Part shown: positions 25,401 through 35,600 of the stretch, piece after piece
How positions within the stretch are numbered: position 1 is the stretch's first letter
Layout: each line of letters starts with the position of its first letter
Notes under the pieces: model-generated
Databases searched by the model: none
What the model saw: only the letters and a program-made list of their open reading frames with translations
Told to the model about the DNA's origin: nothing
From: Brachionus koreanus
Taxonomy: Eukaryota > Rotifera > Eurotatoria > Ploima > Brachionidae
Length of the DNA stretch: 64,000 bases
NCBI GenBank assembly: GCA_016987375.1
Contig: PJRA01000453.1
Location: 589,638 to 653,637, forward strand
Direction: 5' to 3'
Translations under genes and position numbers: made by a program

Positions 25401-26537
25401 GACTAGAGGCCGATTTAGTACGTCGACTCTCATTTAATGTATCATAATCACGTGAATTTCTGCGCATTTTTCTCACCGTCACATTTTTATAATCAATGTC
25501 TTGTTTGTCTTGGTTTTTGTTGAAAAAATCAATTTTTTTCTGAAATTCACTCGAATTATTTTCTATTTCGCTAATCCAATTTTTGCTACTTTCGTCAAGC
25601 GACACTGCTTTCTTGGACTCACAGTCGGTGTTATTCGAGCATTCGTTAGACAATTCGACAATAGTCGAGAGTTGAGCGGGTCCGAGAGGCGGCCGAGCGG
25701 CCAACGAAGCCCTATTCGCATCTATCTGAACCGGATGACCAGTGAACATGAACACTTCTTGGTCAAGAGTCAAACGTCTGTACGAATTAACAGCTTCATT
25801 TTTTTCAAATTCTTCTAGGCTTTTTTTTTCATCGCAAGAACTTCGCACAGCGAAAAAGTTCGGATTTAGTCGAGTTTGTTCGACTTCATTTATTGACAGA
25901 CTAGTGCTCGAATCGTTGCTATTTTTGGACGAATCGGCTTCGAAATCATCGACAAATATCGAAACTGTGAATTTTTTCATTCTTTCAATTTTCAAGTCGA
26001 GATCAGTTTTTCTGCATTTTGATTCTTTGGCCTTTAGCTCATAGTTTTTGACCTCTTCGGCACAGGACTCGAACGAATCGTCCGAGTCAATGTCAGTTAC
26101 TTTTTTCTTTAGATCAGTAAGTGAACTAGAAATGTCCGATGAGCTAGTCGAGCTTACTAAAACAGGCTTTAAATTTAGTCTATTGCGCTCAACAAGCGCC
26201 ACATCAGCCGCACTATACGATCTATTTTTACAATTGTGAGCCACTTTTTGGTCAAATTTAATAGATCTGTTTGTTTCTATGTCATTGATAATATGCCTGT
26301 TGGGTATCTGGTGTGTTTGGTCTAAGGTTGGATGCACAGGCTCGTTTACCGCCTCCTCATCTGTCTGATCAATTATTAACCGTGGCATTGAGTCTAAACT
26401 AGTGTCATGAGCCTCTATTTTGTTTATAACCTGTTCGCTATTTTGAGTCAAATTTAGACTTCGAATTTTCTCTGCCTCTTCAAGTCTTATGTTTCTCAGC
26501 TCGTCTTCATCTTCATTTATTCCGATTATTCCATTAT
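22444..26537 (-). CDS. Tudor-domain protein A (large terminal exon)
   Basis: One long exon, open for about 1364 codons and ending in TAA at 22444. Its 5' edge is a 3' splice site (cattag) at 26538-26543, so one or more upstream exons exist. The codon once taken as the start near 26451 is TTG and is not an initiator. One extended Tudor domain is encoded around 23.50-23.87 kb (ENGRFWTEV, then YKNSWHRALVL and VRFLDIG), which fits a reader of methylated arginine in piRNA-pathway proteins. The N-terminal two thirds are Ser/Asn-rich and disordered, with Pro-rich stretches (PPPPEQF, PPPPDQKE). An acidic segment (near 22.95-23.08 kb) and a basic C-terminus follow. Three 26-residue tandem repeats sit near 24.55-24.77 kb. 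A possible first exon begins at ATG 26731 and joins in phase, but the donor is weak. Specific orthology is not assignable. Confidence 0.82.
24551..24770 (-). repeat. 78-bp in-frame tandem repeat, three copies
   Basis: tcgtccttgacctcag recurs at 24551, 24629 and 24707, exactly 78 bp apart, with virtually identical sequence between. It encodes a 26-residue unit starting MSRDPNSTLQNAEVKDES in the disordered part of Tudor protein A. Confidence 0.92.
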
Positions 26538-27425
26538 CTAATGAAAAAAAAAATTGTTTAAAAAATCTTTTATTTAAGTCAAGAGAAATTAATTTATTAG
26601 AAAAAATTTATCTAGTCGAAACCATTTGTATTTGTATTGAAGCCATTTTTAAAATTTTTCATATTTTTCAAATAAATATTTTTTATTAGAAAAATAAAAA
26701 TTTCATATTTTTGAATAAATTCAAGGTCCATATCAATTTTTTTTTTTTTTTTAGTGAATCGATTTTAAAAATTTGTCTCTTTGGAAAACGTTTTAGAAAA
26801 ATTTTACTTACTTGCTGAAATTGAATTATTAAGCAATAATCCATTTTTTAAAAAGTTAAAACATCATGCTTCTCTTTTAAAGGTAAAAAGCAAATTTTTT
26901 CTGTTTCTAAAGTGGCTAAAAGTAACTATAATTGAAAGTTTTCGCTTTTTTTCCTTTTCAATTTTTTTCTTAAAAAAACACATTATTTTATATGAATATT
27001 TAGTTTATTTATTTTTTTAAATGGTAGAATTTTGGCAAATTCAAGTTCACGATCAAAATCTCATGATCATACTCGAAAATATTTTCTTTAAAAAATAGAT
27101 TTTTAAGAATTCTTAATTAAAATATTTAATGCAGATATATATTTTCATAGGTAGCATAACATGTTATACCATAGCCAAGAATTGTGCTAAATTTTGAATT
27201 GGGTTTTAAACGTTTTACTGAAAAAGGATAATTATTGATAATTAAAGATTAGTTAATATAGATGCTGGCTCGCAAAATTTTCGAAGGAACTTGTGTAAAA
27301 AGCTATCATAATAGGCAGCCTTGTTTGCTTTTCTTGTGTGTTAAGGAAAGCGAACATCATAAAATTCGTAAATTTTTTGCATAGGGTTTAGGATACCATA
27401 TCATTGAATGTTTATTTTGAAAACG

Positions 27426-27532
27426 TATTTCTTAACTTAACTTAACTTAACTTTATTTCTTAACGTATTTCTTTCTTAACTTATTTCTTAACATTTTTTC
27501 TTAACTTAACTTCTTTTCTAAACGTATTTCAT
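27426..27532. repeat. Imperfect cttaa/ttaac minisatellite
   Basis: Cttaa units repeat four times at about 27434-27453. They are then interspersed with gtatttctt and ttatttctt blocks in a degenerate array of about 100 bp. Confidence 0.75.
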
Positions 27533-27576
27533 TTTCTTGTATAAACTTATTTAGATGATAATTTTTGAGAATGATC

Positions 27577-28025
27577 TAATTATAGTAAGATGGGGCAATT
27601 ATTTAATGTGTGAAAGTGGTGAATTTTTTTTGATTGAAATTTACGGCACAATAAAAATAAAAATTTTGTCTTAAAAGCTGCATTGTGGGTAGAAAAAATA
27701 TCGAGGATTCCGAAAATAACGTTACTTTTTTCAAAGAACCTCATCAATAATGTCAAAATTTATGTTTTTGTAAAAGGTCCAAAAAATTACCAAATTACCT
27801 ATTTGCCTAAATGGGTTAATGCACTAAATTAAATTTTCACAAGAAACTAAGATACCAAATAGTTCAGATAAGCATGATATTGAAAGCCCTCTGCCTAAGC
27901 TATCAATACATACAAAAATTAAATTAAAGTATTTTTTATCAAGTCGGAGTTTTCAAACAAAACTGAGTCGATAGACAAAAAATAGAAAAAATAGGTGACC
28001 CGGTTAGGCCATCTTACTATAATTA
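27577..28025. mobile_element. Short inverted-repeat DNA element (MITE)
   Basis: Perfect 17-bp terminal inverted repeats: taattatagtaagatgg at 27577-27593 and its reverse complement at 28009-28025. The total is 449 bp with no open frame. A TA duplication inside the palindromic edge would fit a Tc1/mariner-type non-autonomous element, but this is inferred from the ends only. Confidence 0.75.
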
Positions 28026-28497
28026 AAAAACTTATTTTTAAACATATTATCACAGTGTCCAGTAGGCTAAATTTATGCCAAATACATTAACAAGCAAAAT
28101 GTTTATCAATTGGTAAAAAACGTAAAAGAGGATAACTATTGAATAATAGTGAAGATTTTGCAATGAATCAAAATGTAAATATACCAAATCCAAAACTGAA
28201 TTTTGAAAATTAATTTTGTCAATCAGTAAAAAATAAATTGCAAGATCAAACAAAAGAACTAATTTTTTTTTTTACATTTTATGTTTCAAATTTTTTGTTT
28301 TCTGGTAATAAAATAATTTTTCTGCAAAAAAAAATTAGTTGTTAAAAAAATTAAAATATAAAAAATGATAGTGTTAAACCAATACTAAGAAGTATAAATG
28401 AAAAAGTGTCAAGTTGAAAATACACATACACAAAGAACTCAAAATTATATCTTGTATTAAATTAGAAATTAAAAATTTTTTTAAATTAAAACTAAAA

Positions 28498-31400
28498 TTA
28501 AAATTTAATATTGATGAAAAAAAAAATATAATTACTCATATTTTTTAGGCTTTCGCTTTCACTTATTCGACTAAGAACTTGCTCGTACGAATTTACTTGT
28601 GGATTTATTTTGAACAATTTGTTGTAAGGACTATTGGGCGAGCTATTCATCGGATTTCGATTTTCGACATCGAACTCTTCTTGATCCAGGCTTGAGTTAT
28701 CATTATTGAAGAAAACATCGTTGAATGCCGACGAATTATCCTCATCTGTTTCATGATTCTTGTAACTTTTGCCTTTGTACGATTGATTGGTGGTGTTGTT
28801 CTTGGTACTTCGACTGTTTCTCGCTCGACGAGAGTTTGCTTTCGTGCGAGAAAACTTGCTGCTCGACGAACCATTGCCATTATTGCGATCATGATCCCAA
28901 TTGAAAACATTCTCCCCAAACGGTCTGCACTGATTTCTATTTGTTTTCTTTCGCTTGCTCTCATCTTTTTCACTCACAGTGCTAGCCTCGGGAGTATTGA
29001 CAAACGAAGGCTGATTGACAACCTGATCCGAGCTAACAATCCACTCTGGCTCGTTCATAAACAAAGGACACGACTCGTATTTTGAGTGTGTGCTTTTTTT
29101 CTCGTCTCTATGAGGCAACGATTTCCATTCTGGGTTCTTTTTTCTCCTATTGAAAACTCTGGTCTCAAAACCTGCACTTTGTGCGTCACTTTTGACTTTA
29201 ATCGATCGACTCTCGTCTAGACTTTCGGCCAGTAGCGAGCTGTTTTCTTTCAAATCGTACATTGAATTACTACGGGGCAGATTGCTGCTTACCGGGTGGG
29301 TCTCAATCGGCTGCCACTCTCGATTAGTGTTAGATGTGGTCACACTGCTGCTCTTTTCGCCATCCGCACACAATTGTTTCACTACTCCTTCGGACTTGGA
29401 CTTTTTGAGTGAATCATTAGCCACTGAAGTAAATATTTTAATGTTTATCAACTCATTATGCGTTGATATTTCAGTGTACCAACACTTAAGCTTGTTGCCA
29501 ATTGTAACTTGTTCAACTAGATTAAAATTCACTCGCCTATTGCTTATGAGACTATTGAAATAGTCTTTTTTTGATTTTAGATTGTCAAACTTAGACTGAA
29601 ATAGACAACAGCGTATTGACAAATAGTTTAGTTTGAGTCCGTGATTGTCGGTGTCATTGAAGCCATCAATGTCGTTATTAGACGCAATTGAGTTGAAGTC
29701 CAAGCGTCTGTGCGGATAGATGTCCATATAGCTGACTTCTCTGGCATGACCATGGTCCATTAGCCTCACCCGACACTGTTCTCTATTGGCGAATATTTTC
29801 TCTATAAAACCGCGATAGAAACCAAGTGCGCCATTTTTTTTCAAACAAGTGCGCACAAAGCATTTTTTGTGCAATTGTGGCTCAATTTTCAAGTCACCAT
29901 ACGATCTGTAATTAGTTCGTCTAATAAATTCGTCGATTAGTGGCGACAACTTTTCAAATTCTTCGTGCAAATTGTATTTTATTATTGGCTTAATCCAAAA
30001 TATGCCCTCGTTCGATATACTTGTGGTCACGTGACACATGCCAGAGCAATTTTTAAAAAAACGTCTCTCGGCTATTTGATCTTCAACGTCTAAATTTTCC
30101 TCATGTGTATCCTCGACGTTAAGCACCGAGCTATAGTCTAGATTGGTGTCGAACGGCTCGTTTTCGCTATTTGTTTGTCTATTAGACTCGGACGATGCCG
30201 AGAATTCTTCGCGCGTATCCGGCTTATGCGATACTTTTTCGAATTTGTTCCTACATTCGGTGACTATGGTCGAGTTGGCATTTTGTGGCGTGAACGACGA
30301 ACTGGACGATAGTGGCGACGCCTTGCTAGAACGAACACTTTGCAAGCGAATATCGCGACTAGCAAATTTAGTTGTGTCACGTGGTGTCGTATTTTCTTTC
30401 TTGTTCGATTCGATTATTTTTTTATTCACGGACACAAATTGAAAATTTTTCTCATCATTTATTTGATAGACCTTGCATATCCAGGCCTCTTCTAAACAGT
30501 CGTTCAAAACAGTCGGCTCGACCAGCACACACTTGATCGCTTTGGCAGCAGTCAAGTCTTTGAACAAAAATTTTGACTCCTGATGTACATGCTGCTCGTA
30601 GCTAGTGTCCGAATTGTTGTTGTACAGCAAGCATTTGATGGCACGATTTGGCAAATTGGCCAAATCGAAGTCGCGCCAAGGCAATATTTGATCAAACGAG
30701 TGAAGTTGGTTTATGTCCGAGAAGCCAGTGTCTACATAGAAAACATGACACTTTCTAAGCCCATAGTCGACGCTTAATATCCTAGCTCTGTACCATTTAC
30801 GCGTTTTTTCATCCAAACAAAAGCACTTCTCTCCTTGCTTTGGACTCAAATTCATTTGTTCATAGCTGAGCCATTCTTTATCGCTAATGGTCTTCGAACG
30901 AACATATCGACTAATCTCTTCCAGCACTTGATTTGATCTGATTCGATTTTTTTTAAACAAAGCCACAGGTGTTTCACTTTGCTCGAATGGAGCAATGAAT
31001 TGTACCCAAAATGAGCCATTGGTCTGAATGCCGCTGTTAATCATAGCCTCAAATTCAAACTCTGGATTGAGATACATTTGATCGTGAAATGTCCAAGGCT
31101 TCGGCTCGCATGTACTAGGACTTATGTGCACGCTAATCTCGCCTATAGCTTCCATTAATTTACTCAAATCAACATTATAATTAAACTGTGGATATAGATT
31201 ATTATCAACAAACAACGAACAGCTAAACGTTGAATTATAGCAACTATTGAAATTAAAATTTGGCTCACATATTGATTTAAGCTCTTGGTTTAGCTGTTCA
31301 ATTTGACTACTTATTTCCAATTCTTTATTTTTAATTTCTTGCACACCAAGCGTTGATTCTTTGCGCATTAATTCTATATTGTTTATGCTCTCTTCCAAAA

Positions 31401-32106
31401 TGTCTATTTTCTCATTTATTTTGTTCTGTAAGTCTCGGACGACCGAATAGGCGTCCTTGAGCTTTTCTTTAATTCGATCACTTATGTCATTGAGCTTTTT
31501 TTCCATTAAGCCGGCCAATGCGCCAAAATCCAAATACAAATCATCGCGTATTATATCATTCATTTCACGAATGGACTGTTTGACATCATTGAAATGCGAG
31601 CTGCGTCGTCTAAAGCCGACTAGTTCGCTCTCGAATTGTCTAATGCTTTGTTCATTAAAGTCCAAGTGAGAGCTAAGCTCAATTTGGTCTATCAAGTCAT
31701 CCAATTTGTCCTCAACAATAAGCTTGATGTTTTCATTAAAAAGAGACTCGGTGTGTTCATTTGTTTGGTCAATGTTGATGCCAATGTGCTTTGATGCGTC
31801 CAAATTCAAATGAATTATTTCAAAGCAATCGTGACAATAGACCATGTGGCCATCAGAGATCAGCTTCTTGGCATTCGAAGCTCCCAAATTGAAATACTCG
31901 TCCAAATCGGATATCTTCAGTGCTGGCAACGAGTCAATGTTGTTTGTTTTGACCTGAGAAGTGCAGGCCGAGCACACTTTTGTAGCCTTTTCAATTCCAC
32001 AACTAGAACAAATTTTCTCATATGTACACTTGTCAATTTTATTGTTGTTTTCGTCATTGTGGCAAGTAGAAGCACCCGATGCTGCAGTGTTTATTTGTGC
32101 TTCCAT
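28498..32106 (-). CDS. Tudor protein B: B-box-like zinc motif, coiled coil, two Tudor domains
   Basis: Start chosen at ATG 32106 (MEAQINTAASG), giving 1202 residues. The frame stays open upstream but encodes a Phe/Tyr/Lys-rich stretch that looks like translated leader. Residues 33-107 carry Cys33, 36, 45, 48, 91 and 94 and His99 and 107, a B-box-like zinc pattern with an insertion. Residues about 150-330 are Leu/Ile/Glu/Lys-rich and probably coiled coil, as in TRIM proteins. Extended Tudor domains lie at about 355-500 (YRARILSVDYG, VFYVDTGFSD) and 690-840 (FYRGFIEKIF, RLMDHGHAREV). The C-terminal 250 residues are Ser/Asn/Arg-rich. The architecture recalls Drosophila Qin, a B-box/Tudor piRNA factor of nuage, but no RING is visible. 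It lies 520 bp downstream of the PIWI stop on the same strand, which suggests shared germline function. Confidence 0.85.
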   Translation of the reverse strand: MEAQINTAASGASTCHNDENNNKIDKCTYEKICSSCGIEKATKVCSACTSQVKTNNIDSLPALKISDLDEYFNLGASNAKKLISDGHMVYCHDCFEIIHLNLDASKHIGINIDQTNEHTESLFNENIKLIVEDKLDDLIDQIELSSHLDFNEQSIRQFESELVGFRRRSSHFNDVKQSIREMNDIIRDDLYLDFGALAGLMEKKLNDISDRIKEKLKDAYSVVRDLQNKINEKIDILEESINNIELMRKESTLGVQEIKNKELEISSQIEQLNQELKSICEPNFNFNSCYNSTFSCSLFVDNNLYPQFNYNVDLSKLMEAIGEISVHISPSTCEPKPWTFHDQMYLNPEFEFEAMINSGIQTNGSFWVQFIAPFEQSETPVALFKKNRIRSNQVLEEISRYVRSKTISDKEWLSYEQMNLSPKQGEKCFCLDEKTRKWYRARILSVDYGLRKCHVFYVDTGFSDINQLHSFDQILPWRDFDLANLPNRAIKCLLYNNNSDTSYEQHVHQESKFLFKDLTAAKAIKCVLVEPTVLNDCLEEAWICKVYQINDEKNFQFVSVNKKIIESNKKENTTPRDTTKFASRDIRLQSVRSSKASPLSSSSSFTPQNANSTIVTECRNKFEKVSHKPDTREEFSASSESNRQTNSENEPFDTNLDYSSVLNVEDTHEENLDVEDQIAERRFFKNCSGMCHVTTSISNEGIFWIKPIIKYNLHEEFEKLSPLIDEFIRRTNYRSYGDLKIEPQLHKKCFVRTCLKKNGALGFYRGFIEKIFANREQCRVRLMDHGHAREVSYMDIYPHRRLDFNSIASNNDIDGFNDTDNHGLKLNYLSIRCCLFQSKFDNLKSKKDYFNSLISNRRVNFNLVEQVTIGNKLKCWYTEISTHNELINIKIFTSVANDSLKKSKSEGVVKQLCADGEKSSSVTTSNTNREWQPIETHPVSSNLPRSNSMYDLKENSSLLAESLDESRSIKVKSDAQSAGFETRVFNRRKKNPEWKSLPHRDEKKSTHSKYESCPLFMNEPEWIVSSDQVVNQPSFVNTPEASTVSEKDESKRKKTNRNQCRPFGENVFNWDHDRNNGNGSSSSKFSRTKANSRRARNSRSTKNNTTNQSYKGKSYKNHETDEDNSSAFNDVFFNNDNSSLDQEEFDVENRNPMNSSPNSPYNKLFKINPQVNSYEQVLSRISESESLKNMSNYIFFFINIKF

Positions 32107-32628
32107 TTTAGAAAATTTATATCTAATTTTTGAATAAAATTTACTCATAAAGTCCATTTGATAAATAAATTTTTTTCTTTTTTTTTTTTTATTGTTGAAA
32201 AATATTCTATTTGACTTTTTAGAGCCAAAATTTTGACTATAATTAAATTCGTTATTTCTATACGCGACTTTGGTGAAATTAATTTCAAAACGGAGAATTA
32301 GTTTATTTTTCCAATAATAATAATAACTAATTAAGCAACAAAGTTCAAAGAGAAAAAAATTGTCAATTAGAAAAAAAAACTCTAACATTATTTTAAAGCA
32401 TTAAGAAAAAAATTTTGCTCAAAATCAACTCAAAGTGAAATTAATTGGGTTGATGCATTTGGATAATTATACAAAAAATAGATTTATTTATTTAATTTAA
32501 TAATAAACAACGAAACATGAGAAAAATATGGTTGAAAATTTTAAAAAAAAAAAAAAACAAAAAAAAATTTTTTCATTTGAAAAACTAACAATACATTAAG
32601 TACAAATGTATCTGGCTATTTTTCTAAT

Positions 32629-35600
32629 CTAAAGATAAAACAATCTGTTGCACAGTGACTCCGATGCTTCTTCTTGCAAGTATTGACCTGTTAAAAACGC
32701 CAATTTGTGAGCATACTTAAAATTAAAATTAGTAAGCCTAGAATAAAAAAAATTCATCTAAAATTAAAAAGAAATTTTTTTAAAGATAATCAATAAATCA
32801 ATTTTTAGATGTACAATTAATTTTATGTAATTAATTATTGAATGCTATTTTTATTTTATTTTAAAAAAAGTAAATCTTTATTTTCATTTTTTTAATCTTT
32901 ATCTGTATTTTTAGACAAAAAATGTTTATCCAAGTTGCAGTTTGTAGATTTTTTATAATTTTTTTTTTAATAATTTTCAACAATTTCATCTAGAGATTGT
33001 TTAAAATTGAAAAAAGATAGCTACTGTATCGGAAGCTTTATCATCAACACTCAATAATCAAAATTTATTTCTAATGAATAAAAAATTTTTACCATCCTGG
33101 TTTTGTGAATTTTGGTACAGAAAATAAAAGTAATAAAATTAAAAGTAAATTTTTTTCTTTTGCGCAAAAGGTTCAAAACCGAACAAATTTGTACATATGA
33201 AAGCTCTGCAAAAGCTAACCAATTTATTGTATATTTTTATCAGATTTTTTTTTATGATGTGCATTTTACAGAAAGATGAGAGATCATTGCAGATCTAGGA
33301 ATTCATTTATTCATATTTTTATAATATTGTTTAAACAACCATTTTGCAATTTTTGTGCCAAAATTTAGCATTGCCACGTTGAACTTCAAATATAATCTAT
33401 ATGATTTGAGTGAAAATTTTTAGCTAGGACAAAATTTATAATCGAAATTAAAAAAAAAAATTCTATATTTTGATAATTTTTTTTCAATTATTAAATTACA
33501 GACTAGGAAATTTAAATGAATACTTGTAAAAATTATTTCTAAAAATCTTCTAAAATTTCTAAATATATTTTTAATAGATTATAAATGAAATTCGTCTTGT
33601 AACTTGGCGTTGTATTCAAAATTTTATCAGCTAATCTAAATTGTGTATCTATTTAGTTCTAACAAAAAATTAATTGTGACTGATTTTATAAGTTAGCTAA
33701 TGCAATTCGTAAAATAAATTTTAATTATCTTGTTCCAAAATTCACAACACAGTACTAAATAACGTGTACTAAATAGATACTTAGTGTTTTTTCAAATAAA
33801 AAAATAAAAATAAAATTTGAGAAGAAACAATACAAAATATTTAACATATTAAAAATTAACTTTATAATACCATGAAAATTTGGCATTTAAATTGATGATC
33901 AATTCAAAATTTTATTTCAATTCAAAGCAGACTTGAAAAAAAGTCATGAAAAACAAGTCCAAACGAATCTGATTAAAGTACAAGTGATGACTTGCAGATG
34001 ACTTGTAATGGCTTTTTTTCAAGTCTTGGAAATTTTTCACCAGTCTTTTTATGAATATTAATAAATTTTCTAATATGTAAGATCTAGTTTAATTTACAAT
34101 TATAAAGACTTGTAGAAAAAAGTCTTAAAAGTCATTTGGAAGTCATGACTTTTAGACAACTCTGATTTAAAATCAAAAAAAGCTTAAAGTAAAACGCTTT
34201 GCATGCTACGTAGATTTTAACACTCAAAATTCGAAAGGGTTTTCGGCCCTTTGTGTTACCTTATATTTCTACTTCTTAAAAATATTTAATATAATTTTAT
34301 TAATCTTAATATTTTATGATTTTAGTTTTTTGATTTAAAAATAACATGTAACATAGAGCCCTTGATGGTTTGTGAGTTAAAAATAACCATTTCTTGTAAA
34401 GTTTATTTTAAGCTTATTTCAAAAATGTTTTTAAACTAGCATTCAAAATTAAATTTAAAAATGAAATTCAGATGTATTAAATTTCAAATAAGTAAAAAAA
34501 TGAAAAAATCTATCTTTTTCTAGAGATATTTTTGCTATTAAAATCTTCAAAATAAACTATACAACAAATGAGCTAATAAATTTGAATTTAAATAAATAAG
34601 TTTATTTTATTATTGGGCTGAGAAGACATTATTTTAAAATTTTGTTATTTTTAAAACCTTCATAGCATGTAAATAACATTTTACATTTAACTTATTTAAA
34701 TCAATTCAAAGATTATTTTAAATTCCTTTTCTCTTTTTTCGAAATTTTTCTTTTTTCACAAATTTAAATTTCGAACTAAATTTGGCTACTCTATCTAAAA
34801 TGTATCATCTATTTTTTTAATTAGAAAAAAAGGTTATTTTTCTATAACACCCATTATCAATTAAAATATCTTTTTCTAAGTTAATGAAAAACTTTGGTCA
34901 AAATTATTATATGCTTAAGTACTTACTTGGCATGGAGCTGGCACGCGAATCGTTCCACTCCAATTGTAATACATATGAGTCATTTTGTAAGCTAGCCGCT
35001 GCAAGTGATCGGGTTTCATCAATGTGTCATCGTAGGCCACAATATAATGAGACGGAGTCACTGTTCCCTGGCCAACATGCTGAGATACTAGAAAAAAATC
35101 GTACAGCTGACGGCTAGTTATATTGTAATCTATTAAAGTCCCTGGTGATGGATTTACTATTCTCCCACTTCTCGGCTGATTAAAACAATAAAAATTAAAC
35201 TCATATTTATATTAATTGTTAAAATTACATCTTCAGCAAATATCCGAGTGCTAATTCGCTTTTGAACTATGATCACAGATAGCTGAGGCTTGTAGTCATC
35301 TGTAAAAACACTCCTGAGCTGTTCAACTTCATGCTCTGAAACAACTGGAATTTGTCCATCTGAAACACCATCACGGAATATGAATATCTTGTCAGGGAGG
35401 AAGTTATTAACTTCGCGGTATTTTTTAATCGCTTGAGCAAAAGCCAGCTTAAGGGTATCGGCAAGCTCCTGACCGATCATTTGAAAGCATACTCTTGAAT
35501 ACCATCTAGTTTGATCTTCGTTCAAACTGGACACAAAGCCAGCTATTGAATTGTAGCGTTTTTCTGTCTTGTGATAAACGTCAATGCCGCATATCATAAC

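Larger units (their letters stand above)
26538..28497. other. Interval between Tudor A and Tudor B
   Basis: Contains the 5' end of Tudor A (upstream exon unresolved, candidate ATG at 26731 on the minus strand), a TTAAC-type minisatellite and a short inverted-repeat element. No other gene recognised. Confidence 0.5.

Noticed and set aside
24119..26239. Plus-strand open frames over Tudor A, including a repeat-bearing one
   Set aside because: They mirror the minus-strand Tudor A exon. The repeats are explained by the coding repeat on the minus strand.
26451..26453. Start of Tudor protein A at this position
   Set aside because: The codon is TTG. The frame continues upstream to a 3' splice site, so this is internal to an exon.
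27434..27453. Telomere-like repeat
   Set aside because: The cttaa unit does not match known animal telomere repeats, and the array is short, degenerate and interstitial.
28647..29563. Opposite-strand and alternative-frame open frames over Tudor B
   Set aside because: Shadows of the well-supported Tudor B coding frame.
32107..32388. Upstream in-frame extension of Tudor protein B
   Set aside because: The added 94 residues are Phe/Tyr/Lys/Asn-rich, with poly-Lys and poly-Tyr runs typical of translated AT-rich leader. The zinc region begins right after the ATG at 32106.
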